From Epiperipatus broadwayi (lineage: Eukaryota; Onychophora; Udeonychophora; Euonychophora; Peripatidae), in contig JAQFVV010000283.1 in NCBI GenBank assembly GCA_028023455.1, positions 1,137,501 through 1,201,500 of the forward strand: a stretch of 64,000 nucleotides of DNA. The letters are read 5' to 3'. The notes beneath the pieces are model-generated. The model made no database searches. It saw only the letters and a list, made by a program, of their open reading frames with translations, and was not told where the DNA came from. Shown here piece by piece: positions 11,756-20,989 of this stretch; the stretch's first letter is position 1; the number at the start of each line of letters is the position of its first letter. Both the position numbers and the translations under genes were made by a program.

Positions 11756-11799
11756 TTCAAAAATGGGGACATCCTGACAGAAACACAAATAGGGTAAGT

Positions 11800-12140
11800 T
11801 AATATAAAAGCATTCAACAATATCTTGATAATAAGAAAAAAGTTATTTCAGCAATAAGAAAAAAAGATGAAATTATAATTAGACAGAGCAGTAGTATTAT
11901 GAAATGTGTAGAAATTTACAAAAAATTACACAATAAAGAACAAGAAAACAATGTAACTATTGCATTTATTACATCTTCTAAATTGCCAATTATTTTAAAA
12001 GAGAAAGTAAAATATGTAATTGAATCTATAAAAAAAAGCTCCATGGAATTATTATTGATATCTTTAAAAAAGCAAGTGAAAAAACAGAAAAATATTTGAC
12101 AAAACAGAATTGCAAGGAAATCAAGTCATATATAAGGTGA
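11800..12140 (+). pseudogene. RTE-like LINE copy B: RT N-terminal block
   Basis: The 66-codon frame at 11899-12099 reads KLPIILKEKVKYVIESIKK and MELLLISLKK. It matches the LP.ILKEEV..AIK.MK..KAPG.DGI..ELLK block that opens LINE reverse transcriptases. The same block in the copy at 6.4 kb reads LPSILKEEP.HAIKSMER. It is followed by the foldback insertion at 12.18 kb. Confidence 0.75.
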
Positions 12141-12208
12141 CTTAATTTAATAAGCTTGTACTACAAATGTTATATAATGATCATGCTAAAAGCTCTTAAC
12201 AAGCTTTT

Positions 12209-12270
12209 CTGAATATCCATATTCTCAGACTGGTTTCTAGCTCTGCTGTTGTCAGTGAGGTGCTAGGCTT
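12209..12270 (-). ncRNA. degenerate family-3 hammerhead ribozyme
   Basis: Read on the minus strand it has CTGACAA in place of CTGATGA, a stem-II-like CAGCAGAGCTA, an intact GAAA, and a short stem III ending in GTC. Inner stem I keeps four of five pairs. Two core changes at positions 7 and 8 should abolish or greatly weaken cleavage. It is the inverted partner of the intact copy at 12671-12738. Confidence 0.65.
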
Positions 12271-12298
12271 TGATGAATTTATATTGCTAAAGCTATTA

Positions 12299-12460
12299 AT
12301 ATGATAATATTAAATCATGCTATCACACTTCCAACATAAAGCTGTAACAACAAATAGAAAACTAAATTAAATGGCTGAGCTCAGCCATTTAATTTAGTTT
12401 TCTATTTGTTGTTACAGCTTTACGTTGGAAGTGTGATAGCACGATTTAATATTATCATAT
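12299..12460. repeat. 81-bp-arm near-perfect palindrome
   Basis: The centre falls between 12379 and 12380 (TGAG|CTCA). Bases 12299-12379 are complementary to 12380-12460 with only two mismatches and no spacer. As RNA or cruciform DNA this would form one uninterrupted long hairpin. It lies in the middle of the foldback element. Confidence 0.9.
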
Positions 12461-12670
12461 TGAAGACAAATGTAAAGTATAAATCTACAGGTTATTACTT
12501 AAAGCTATTAATATATAGAGTATTTGAACTTCATTCAATCCCATATGGCTTTTTAAGTTAGATAGCTGAATTTGAAGACATATGGATGTCTGAAAATTTC
12601 AATTTTTCTACTTAATAGGTAACTATTAGATAAATGCTGGGGCTTGACCTGGTATTTTTATATCTAATAC

Positions 12671-12738
12671 CTGAATGTCCTAGCACCTCACTGATGACAG
12701 TCAGAGCTAGAAATTGGTCTGAGGATATGGATATTCAG
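12671..12738 (+). ncRNA. type I hammerhead ribozyme, family 3
   Basis: Core CTGATGA at 12691-12697 and GAAA at 12710-12713 are intact. Predicted cleavage follows GTC, between 12719 and 12720. Inner stem I pairs CCTCA (12686-12690) with TGAGG (12720-12724), all Watson-Crick. Outer stem I pairs 12671-12680 with 12729-12738, ten pairs including one G-U. An internal loop (TAGCA / ATAT) lies between them, as in natural type I hammerheads that use loop-loop contacts. Stem II is CAGT..GCTA with a C-A closing mismatch. Stem III is short (A-U plus U-G). The closing mismatch in stem II is the main doubt about activity. Confidence 0.82.
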
Positions 12739-12819
12739 AAAATCTTGTTATGAGCTATTAGCATACTCATTATATAATAATATTAAAAATTATTAACCTA
12801 GCATACTATTATCAGTTTT

Positions 12820-13800
12820 ATGCAAAATCTTTACCAAGATAATTTCAACTCAAATACAGCAACGTTTTGGATTCAAAGCAAGCAAAACAAGAAGATGGAT
12901 TTAAAAGTGCTTTAATTAAGCCCAGTGGATCATATGTAAGTATTGACAGAAATTATAGAAAGTACCAGTGATACAGCAATTAAAATTTGAACACCATGAT
13001 ATAGACTCAGGATGTTGTTAAATTCTGAAGAATATTTGGCAGTTTAAAATGGGAAACTAAGAGCTTAGAAAAATATCAAGTTTACTTAAGTCATTAGACT
13101 TTACAGATGATGTGATTGTTTTTGCAAACAGTACTTCAGCTGAATTTCAGGAAATGTTACAAGAAGTAAGAAAGTAGGGGCTTAAGATAATGTTCAATGT
13201 TTTTTCTTCAGAAGATGAAAATAGAGATTAATTATAATGAATGGAAAAAAGTTAATAACTACAAATGCCATAATCAGATTATTGATATAGATAGAAATGT
13301 AATGGATATTCAATTTAGGTGGAATGATTTTGACAAAAATAACGATATTAAAATGAAATATACCCACATACTTGAAAATGATAGTTATTATTAGATGTGT
13401 TTTACCAGTTCTTACTTATCTGAGACTTGGATACTTAACAGAAAGCCAATACAAAGATTTCAGATTACTCAAGAAAATATGGAAAGATGCATGGTAGATT
13501 GACAGGAAGGGATCAAAAGTAGAATATATGAATGAGAAAGCAAAGCAATATCATTAAAAGAATTAAGAGGCTGAAAAGGATTTGTCTAGAAAATCATAAT
13601 AGATGGGCAGTTTAAGTCTTAAACTGGATCCCAAAAGATTATAAAAACAGAAATATGTGTGATGTATCAAGAGAGAATATGGATTAGAAAAACTAACTGT
13701 TTAAACTTGAGAGAGCTTTCATTCTACAATGGATCAAAAATGTTTGAAAATGGCAACTATAATGAATGAATAGAAGGATGGATATATGTATATACAAAAA
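12820..13800 (+). pseudogene. RTE-like LINE copy B: RT palm to C-terminus
   Basis: Blocks in order: QQRFGFKA at about 12857 (usual Q.GFR), then FTDDVIVFAN at about 13098-13130, the YADD/FADD catalytic box region with the two Asp retained. Next comes FQEMLQEVRK then GLKIM, and a YLG-like stretch. Further on are VLPVLTY.RLG at about 13405, ITQENMERCMVD at about 13465, and the C-terminal RIKRL..ICLENHNRWAV at about 13560-13610. The element ends with an FHSTMDQK-like stretch near 13740 (usual F..QW). Numerous stops. This copy has the most complete set of LINE blocks in the window. Confidence 0.75.
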
Positions 13801-14930
13801 TACTGATCTTTAAATAAGTATGTCAAAACATAGAAAAGAAATCACTCAAAATGACATATCACTAATAATAACATATGAAGATGAGCACATAATATTTTAC
13901 AAAAAGCACATAATTCTTAATTTTCATTATTCTATCTTTATAAAGTTTATAATTATATTTGTACTTTAACAATAACTTTTTTTAACTTTTTTGTACTGAA
14001 TAAATTTCTTTTGCTATTGTAGAAGGGGTACTAATAAATTTCTTGCAAAGAAAAAATATTAGCAGCTTTTTTTCTTAGTTCATTACCTTCATATCAAAAG
14101 ACAGTTAAAAGCTTTCAATAAACTTGTCAGTTGGAAATTCTTCGCTAAGTGCAATTGAATTCAAAAAGCTATGTGTTACAGTTCTAAGCAATTCAATTAA
14201 AAGCAAATTCATTTCAACTAATAACTATTTAAAATACAATGAATGTATGTCCCTAAAAATTATACAGTTTTGTATTATCTGTAGGTAATAATATTTGTGC
14301 TGACTGTATTTTTAACAAAAAAGATGGAATTGTTAATTCAAATTAAATAAAATCCTGTAAATAAATTACGGGTTTCAGCTAACAATCATTGCCAATAAAC
14401 ATCACATGATCACCATTTCCTATGCAATACGTATAGAGGGTTTTGCCTGTTTTGATAACAATCATTGCAAATATTTACTGAAAATGTTTGTTATTTATTT
14501 GTTTAATCTTTAATACAATTGTGTTTTGAGTTTGCATTGGGTTTCTTTGATTGTTTGTGAAGTGTTTTCATGTGTCTTCCTTTACTTTGTAAGCAGTACT
14601 GCTTTGATTATATGTTGTCTGATTATATGTTTGAGATAGTCTAATTGTTCTCCAGGTATTTCTGCAAAGTCTAAAGATTATTGAAACTGTAATTTTTGTA
14701 AATTTATGACTAAACTTATATTAGCTGTAATTATATTTGGTTATCATCAGTAGTTATATAGTGAACGTTAAGCCTTTTATTTTTCTCTAAATTTCATGAT
14801 TTTATATTGTTTTTTTTTTTAATTTTGTTTCGTAAAAGTAAAATCTTTATATTGTATCCTATTACATTAAAGATTAATTTATAATAAATCACTAAATAAC
14901 CATATTTAACAATATAAAGGCATTTTCCAT
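13800..14930. other. AT-rich DNA; one foldback-end fragment
   Basis: Mostly unassigned. About 14390-14460 carries the AACATCACATGATCACCATT block and a GTTTTGCCTGTTTT block, i.e. the two outer ends of the family-2 foldback repeat joined after loss of the middle. Confidence 0.5.
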
Positions 14931-14944
14931 TTTATTTCCATCTA

Positions 14945-15175
14945 TATACCTGTTCAAAATCCCAGGCTAATTTGAATTTTAAATTCTTAAACTTGATAGG
15001 GTAAATGGAGTTAAAGATAATATGGATGCATACCTGTATTCTCTTCAAATTTGAATCCCAGACTTCATTAATAAAGGCAAAAGCCAGAAAACTAGTCTAA
15101 AGATAGAAATTCAAAAGCTAAGAATAGGTATTTTGTATGCTCCAGGTAATCATTTATTACTCAAAATTACACTAG
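14945..15175 (+). repeat. decayed hammerhead-bearing repeat (older family 2 relative)
   Basis: At about 15056-15115 it reads CAGACTTCATTAATAAAGGC, then AAAAGCCAGAAAACTAGTCT. This corresponds to stem I, a mutated CTGATGA (TTAATAA), stem II GGC/GCC, the GAAA region and the ACTAGTC stem III/cleavage site. Upstream, TTCAAAATCCCAGGCT resembles a tRNA B box. Similar units are at 15340-15900, 24670-24830 and 56760-56900. Confidence 0.6.
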
Positions 15176-15339
15176 GTGGCACTAAAGTAGAGACTTTCTC
15201 TTATCATTTCATTGAACTGTTTATTTGGTAATTTGTCAAATGTTCCTAGCTATGGAACTAAGGTGTCTTCAATTATTGAAGAACTGAAGGTGCTAAAATA
15301 CACAGTTACTAAGACGATTTCAGATTTATATAACTATTG

Positions 15340-15900
15340 AAGCAGGTTGACTTGAATTCAAAACCATGGACTGATTTGAATTTTAAAATTTCTAATTTGA
15401 CAGACAAAATGAAGTTAAGAATGAGTTTTATTTTAAAAGAATTTTATTGTTACTAATACATGTGATTCTTGTCATGCAAGGCTAACATTTGATATATGAT
15501 CACTCAACAAGGGAGAAGGCTCTTGTGTTCTTTTCAGCCGGGATGGAGGTCTTGACTGGTAGCGATCACATTATTCTGGGATGAGACATCTATAAAGGCT
15601 CCATGTGTTGTTGAAAAGGAATTTTGTTGATAGGAGTAAATATTTTGCTTGCAGGGCCTTCAGCTGGGAATTAAATATTTCAGATGGTTCAGGTCTAGGA
15701 AGTGAAAATTTAGTTTTGCACCTGGCCATCCATAGAGCATATGAAATAAAGATGGCTAGATAGATGACTTAAGAATGAGTTTTGGATAAATATCTGCATT
15801 TCTTCCATCTTTAAATCCAAGCCTCATTGATAAAAGCCAAATCCAGAAAGTAGTCTGAGGTTGGGGATCCATATGCTAGAAATAGGGACTTCATATGCAT
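15340..15900 (+). repeat. second decayed copy of the same hammerhead repeat
   Basis: It starts with GGTTGACTTGAATTCAAAACC and GATTTGAATTTTAAA, as in the unit at 14.95 kb. An insertion of about 350 bp separates this from the ribozyme-like end. At about 15820-15870 inner stem I (CCTCA / TGAGG) is complementary, the core is TTGATAA instead of CTGATGA, and CCAGAAAGTAGTCTGAGG follows. Core mutations make it inactive. Confidence 0.55.
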
Positions 15901-16592
15901 CTGTTAATTACTAATTATTCTATTTTATTTTTTGAAATATTACATGATGATATAACTATTTGTATAAAGGGGCAATAATTCACTCTATTTTTGAGAAATA
16001 TAAAGGGGCAATAATTCACTATATTTTTGAGAAATCTATTAAAAACTGAAGTAATCAATTTTCAACTTTCACTTTTTCTGAATTTTTGGGTGTATCATCA
16101 ATACATTTTGCAGCTGAACAAGATAGTCTGGTTAATACAAAAATTATTAAGTGGCACTAGAAGTTAACAATAGATGTAAAATACACCTCAAGCAACCTAC
16201 AGATATTCACTTTCACTATTAATAATCCAAAAATAACTATCGAGTTTACAGCTAAGCATTATTATTTATTGTTGTTATTTGTTATTATAATTTAAGCATA
16301 GGGAATCATAAGTGGTATTTATTATGGCTTGTGGCCTAATTATGACTGTATTATCTTTAATAACATTTCTGTATTCCATTATAATGCTGTTCTTACATAA
16401 AAAAAATCTTTATTTAAAAGCCTATTTGATATTTTGTGTCTGTATTTTGCTTTGTGCACATCTAAATATAGTTATATTTATTTGAATTATAATCTAATTA
16501 TACTTTACAACAAAGTGATAGTGAATAGATTACTGCTTTTACATGAATACCAAATGTTGCTAATTCTACCACATTCTTTATTTCACTTTATT

Positions 16593-16826
16593 ATTTATAT
16601 AAATACAAATTTGCACTCCTTACTTTAAACACTTTATAGCAAAAATATATATATTATAGATAATCTGACATTTCGACTGATCTGCTGTCTTCCTCAGAGC
16701 CACTTCTGTTTGAATTTTAGAAGTGGCTCTGAGGAAGACTGCAGATGAGTTGAAACATCAGATTATCTATAATAAAAATTGCCATAAAGTATTTAAAACA
16801 AAGAATGCAAATTAGTATTTATATGA
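16593..16826. mobile_element. foldback element (MITE-like), about 110-bp arms
   Basis: Left arm from about 16593 to 16707 is inverted at about 16719-16826. Examples are AGAGCCACTTCT against AGAAGTGGCTCT, and ATTATAGATAATCTGA against TCAGATTATCTATAAT. The spacer is 11 bases. There is no coding capacity. The right arm contains GATGAGTTGAAAC, faintly similar to a hammerhead core without stem II, which I do not count as a ribozyme. Confidence 0.8.
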
Positions 16827-16884
16827 ATACCAAATGATTACATATCATTATTCCCAATTACTATCAATAATTAAGTTCTAATAT

Positions 16885-17535
16885 CAGTTTTCTACAACCC
16901 TCAAGCAAACTTCCTATTTCATCTTTCCATTTCACAACCAATCACTTGTGATTCATGTTTAAGACTTCAGGTATCCATCTATTACTATTTCTTCTAACAA
17001 TATGTTCATTTCAATCACTTCATTTTTTAATGATGTTAATGATATTTGTTTGTTTTCTTAATTCTTTTGATCCCTTTTTGTTGCTCTACATTCACACCTC
17101 TCCATAATTATTAGTAATATGAAATCTTAGTATTGCCATTATGTTAAGTGTCCAAACCTCCGATTCAGTAAAAATGATATAATGCAAATAAAAGTCTTCT
17201 ATTTTAAATACGTATGCAAATTTACTATTGGTGTCATGTTATTTCTATCAAAAACAGTTCATCTAAGAACTAATTCTGTGACTTACTTTATCTATTATAT
17301 TTCAATATTCATAAATATCAATCTTGTTTTTTTTGTAAGACCTTTGAACATTAGCTTTTGTAGCATTTATGTTGTCTTACTTCCTTCTTTATATTTGATA
17401 ACTTGTGCAATTGAAGATCTGATATATTGTTTTCAAAAACAACCACATGATCTGCAAAGACTATATGACTTAAATAATCTCCATATGTTTTTATTCATAA
17501 TTTTAACCACTTCCGTTGCTTTCTGCTAAAATACT
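16885..17535 (-). pseudogene. RTE-like LINE, RT YXDD region to C-terminus
   Basis: From 17535 leftwards the minus strand reads SYSLCRSCGCF-like (decayed LRFADDVVVF), then LQ..L.., KTRLIFMN, and a TYLG-like stretch. Next are a LLNRRFGHLT-like decay of TYG.ETWTLT, IMERCECRATKRDQK, and IVIDGYLKS matching the DNRWT..VL.W block. It is one half of a split LINE whose other half lies inverted immediately to the right. The plus-strand ORF at 17182-17529 is a shadow. Confidence 0.65.
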
Positions 17536-17569
17536 GTCTGAATTGTATGCTTCTTAAATAAAAAAAATG

Positions 17570-17945
17570 AGGTGTAAAATTTAAACTTCTTAAAAGAAGC
17601 AGATAAAGAAATAGGAAGTGTTTTGATGAAAATATATACCAAATATCTAAATGATAAACAATGGTCAGATGGTTGGAAGAATGCAATATTGATAATTAAG
17701 AAAGATGAAAGTGAAGATATTAGAGATTACAAATCTATTAGTCTTTTATCATTACCATATGAGACCTTTAGCAAGATTATTATCATTAATTATATGATGT
17801 TTTGATTGAAATCAAAACAATTACAAGAAAAATATAAAAACTTAAATACTCAAAAAATAAGTAATATACATAAAAGAAAGGGCATCAATAAACAAATCTA
17901 TAACAATTTACTTATTTATTTGATAAATTATAAAGAGCATTTAAA
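17570..17945 (+). pseudogene. RTE-like LINE, RT fingers (inverted half)
   Basis: The open frame 17623-17805 reads IYTKYLNDKQWSDGWKNA, then IIKKDE and DYKSISLLSLPYETFSKII. This is the W..A.I.PI.KKG...NYRPISLLS..YK...K.I motif of LINE reverse transcriptases. It continues in shifted frames to a LLIYLINYKEHLK stretch near 17905-17945 (usual LFIDYKKAFD). It is 5'-truncated and faces away from the minus-strand half at its left. A PLE begins immediately downstream. Confidence 0.8.
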
Positions 17946-18470
17946 ATAGGCTTCAGAACTCCACCAAACACAAATAGAATGATCAACAACACAAAGGACC
18001 AAATAGAATAAGATCAAGCTCTCCCCACCCCAAGTTGTATATAAGACTACCTGCCCTCAAACTGGCTATAAGGCAATATATTATGGTGAACTTCAGGTCA
18101 CAATAAACAATAGAGTAGCACAACACTTATATATGTACAATAGAGTGGTATACAAAAATGAAGGCAATTCAATATTTTCAAAACATCAAAAAGCATTTAA
18201 TCATAAATTTGAACTGTCTAGCACTGAAATTGTTTGCAACAAAAGAAATGACAGCAAAAAAAATAAAAATAAAAGAAGTGTATTCCATTGCAAATGATCC
18301 AAACACCATCAATCAAAGGGATGCCTGCTTTACAATATCTAGAAAATGGACAGGATAATGATTTGCATAAATTTGCATTCATTACATTTAACACATAATA
18401 ATGGCTGTGAATATAGAGTAAACATATTCTGAAAATGGTAAGCTAAGCATTATTTATGAAAATTGTTATT
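17945..18470 (+). pseudogene. PLE C-terminus with GIY-YIG domain (family with TG.KAIYYGE)
   Basis: From 17951 the frame reads FRTPPNTNRMINNTKD, the RT-proximal linker. It then reads SCI.DYLPSNWL, or after a one-base shift TCPQTGYKAIYYGE at about 18045-18090, the GIY-YIG core. Next come RVAQHLYMY, NEGNSIFSKHQK, NHKFELSSTEIVC and, in another frame, KIKEVYSIANDP and INQRDACFTISRKW ending at a stop at 18356-18358. Downstream, AATTTGCATAAATTTGCATT is shared with the PLE tail at 36.4 kb and is probably 3' UTR. Two frameshifts; inactive. Confidence 0.82.
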
Positions 18471-20560
18471 AACTTCACCTATATATGTTTAAAGCATATT
18501 ATAAGTATTACGATCAATTGGCAAAGTAAATTATTCATTAAAGAGCACTAACATAACCTAGTTCTAATAAAAATAAACATGGTTATCTACCCAAATTTTA
18601 ATTTAGAAGCTGTGTGCATGTTCTGACCCACATTTAAATGTTATAGTCTGTATTCGACATGTTTTTGTGTAAAGTTTACTCATAGTGTATTGGTGAAATA
18701 TCTGTTGGTTATCTGAGTTTAAATTCTGGGTTAATAATTTCATTTTTTTTTCAATAACCTTAAAATTTTTATATAACTGATCTGTAGCAGACCCAGCTTA
18801 TTGAATACTATCTTTTTTTTCATTGTTTTCTTATAAGTGGTTATTGAAAAGCTTTGTCCTACAAATGTCTATTTAAGTGATGGTTAGCCTGCTTTACATA
18901 TATTGAGCAGTAATTTTTAAGAAAGTGAACAAAAATAACTATTTATATTATGGTTAACATGCATTCAAATAAAAATAGTTAAATTCAAATGTATACCGTA
19001 ATATTAACCAAGCATCTGTGTTTATGATAATGATTATTTATAATCTAGTGCTGAACATTTAACTAATGCCCATTAATCCCCAAATATTTGTATTTGTTTT
19101 CTACTTTTGATAAATAAAAAACAACTTTAAGATGCCAAACCTTTTAAATAGAACATTTACTTTTGGAAAACTTATTAATTCCCAATCATCATCATTTGTG
19201 AATTATTATCTTTATCCCTACCTGATCCCCTAATAAATTGCATGATTTCTCATGGCTGTGGATAAGGGATGATAATAATGTAATGATAGAAGTGAGTTTG
19301 ATATGCAAACACCAACTAAATTGGTTAATAATAAAAATAAGTTAACATTTTATTAACAATAACTATATAAAATTGTTGCTTATATATTAGCAACTACTAG
19401 TAAATATAATATACAAAACTGTCATTGTTAATGAAATTTTAAACTTATGGCCTTAAATAATTATATCGACAAGATCTTACCAAGTGTAAAGTTTAAAAGG
19501 TTTGAAGGTTTCTGCATATATTGTTCTTTTACTATATTTATATTTATGAATAAAGTCTTAATTAGTTCATCCAGGATGGTAGTTATTTTCCTTGGATACT
19601 GCTGATATTAGATATATTATGTTGTAAATTTTGAGTAGGTTTTATAGCACAGCCCCTTCTTTCATTATTTCATGATTAAAACAGGTGGTGGCTGGTTTTA
19701 GAAAGCCAACATTAGTCTCTGGATATGATTAAAGCACAGCAATACAGACTATAATGGAAAATTTTAGCCAGTGGTTTCTTTTATCTGCATAGAATCATTG
19801 AAACACTGCTTTTTGAGTTAAAACTTGGAATGGAGTAGATTGGACTATACCATTATAGTTATCCATTTCTGACCTATTTATACCTTACTTAATACACATC
19901 CTGTATGTTGTACCCCAACAGATGTTTTCCAAATAACAGCTCTATAAGTTTTGTCTGTAACATCTTACTACGTTTAGGAATAAATATTCATATGCTACGA
20001 AAACAAATAATCATACAGATACTTTTACACTATATAATTATCTTATAAATAAAATAAAAAAATAGGATTTTGTTTTCTTTATTTATTTACATTAGTGATA
20101 GGAAGAAATAAAAAATCGTTAATGAATTTTAAAAAAATTGATTAATAACTTTTATAATTTTAGTAACCCCAAATTTTTAATAGCATACTTTGATTTTCCA
20201 TTTAATTTACATAGGAATGAGTAAATTATTTATTTAATGCTCTATTTAGAAGCCAAAACAGAAAGGGTCACAAAATACTCTCTATATTTTTATAACATAA
20301 AGAATTCAAATTTTTGTGTACATCCAAACTATTTTTATCACTTCCTTTACATACTATAAGAAATGCATTTTGTTTTACTTTTACAAAATACATTTGCTTT
20401 ATAAAATATTTAATAGTATGATTAAAATATATTAACTAATTTTTCTTTTAATTTTTTAAATCAATATACTTGAGTGATATTATATATCTAGTAAATGTGC
20501 ACATAGACACATTGTAATTTATACATTTATTACTCAATTTATAAGAGTATTTTTACTAAA
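18471..20560. other. AT-rich DNA, no feature recognised
   Basis: No coding or repeat signal beyond A/T runs on either strand. Confidence 0.5.
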
Positions 20561-20619
20561 AAAAATTTGGTCATGCAGCTTAATAATGTAACTAATTTGG
20601 GCTGCTTTAAGATTTGTTT

Positions 20620-20890
20620 TGTGATAATAAGTTTCCATGTATCCCTGTGCTTGGATTGTTCAACATGGCCTTCTAGATCCCCAGATCTTACCCCATTTGA
20701 TTTTTATCTTTTGGGGCACTTGAAGGTAATGGTGGATCAGAAAAAGATACAAAATATAAATCAATTTAGTGAAATTATTACCAATGCCATTGCAAGCATA
20801 CCTCCAGTTGTGCTGATATGTGTCCAGAAGCAGTGATGGACTCTTATTGAAATGTGTTTTCAAAACAATGGTAGACATTGAGCACATATT
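20620..20890 (+). pseudogene. mariner/Tc1-like transposase C-terminus
   Basis: The frame 20567-20836 reads TWPSRSPDLTPFDFYLLGHLK, then an INQFSEIITNAIASIPPVVL stretch, with an in-frame stop. In a neighbouring frame MCFQNNGRH and an AHI stretch follow. This is the end of a mariner/Tc1-type DDE transposase as found in many invertebrates (…SPDLTP.DFFLWG.LK…, I..A...IP…, C....G.H.EH..). The Asp of SPDL is the third catalytic acidic residue region. The N-terminal helix-turn-helix and first two acidic residues are not visible upstream, and no terminal inverted repeats were found. A dead, 5'-truncated fossil. Confidence 0.85.
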
Positions 20891-20989
20891 ACGCAAATAA
20901 AAATGGTTTTTCATTAAAAAAATGTTTATTTTTCCCATGTATGGCAACTTGTGGCCCATCCTGCACATATTATAATAGCACCAATTCAA

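Larger units (their letters stand above)
12186..12765. mobile_element. nested foldback element with family-3 hammerheads
   Basis: The outer arms at about 12186-12268 and 12679-12765 are inverted copies of each other (shared blocks CTGAATATCCATAT, AGAGCTAG/CTAGCTCT, CACTGA, GAGGTGCTAG). A second, nearly perfect palindrome occupies 12299-12460. Each outer arm contains a hammerhead ribozyme motif, the right one intact and the left one degenerate. The element is inserted between the RT N-terminal and RT palm blocks of LINE copy B. No coding capacity is visible, so it is non-autonomous. Confidence 0.75.

Noticed and set aside
16593-16826. Hammerhead in the foldback (GATGAGTTGAAAC at about 16744)
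   Set aside because: CTGATGA is not present, stem II is absent and no stem I pairing around it was found; the similarity is too short.
20660-20989. 109-codon minus-strand ORF
   Set aside because: Antisense shadow of the mariner-like transposase fossil.
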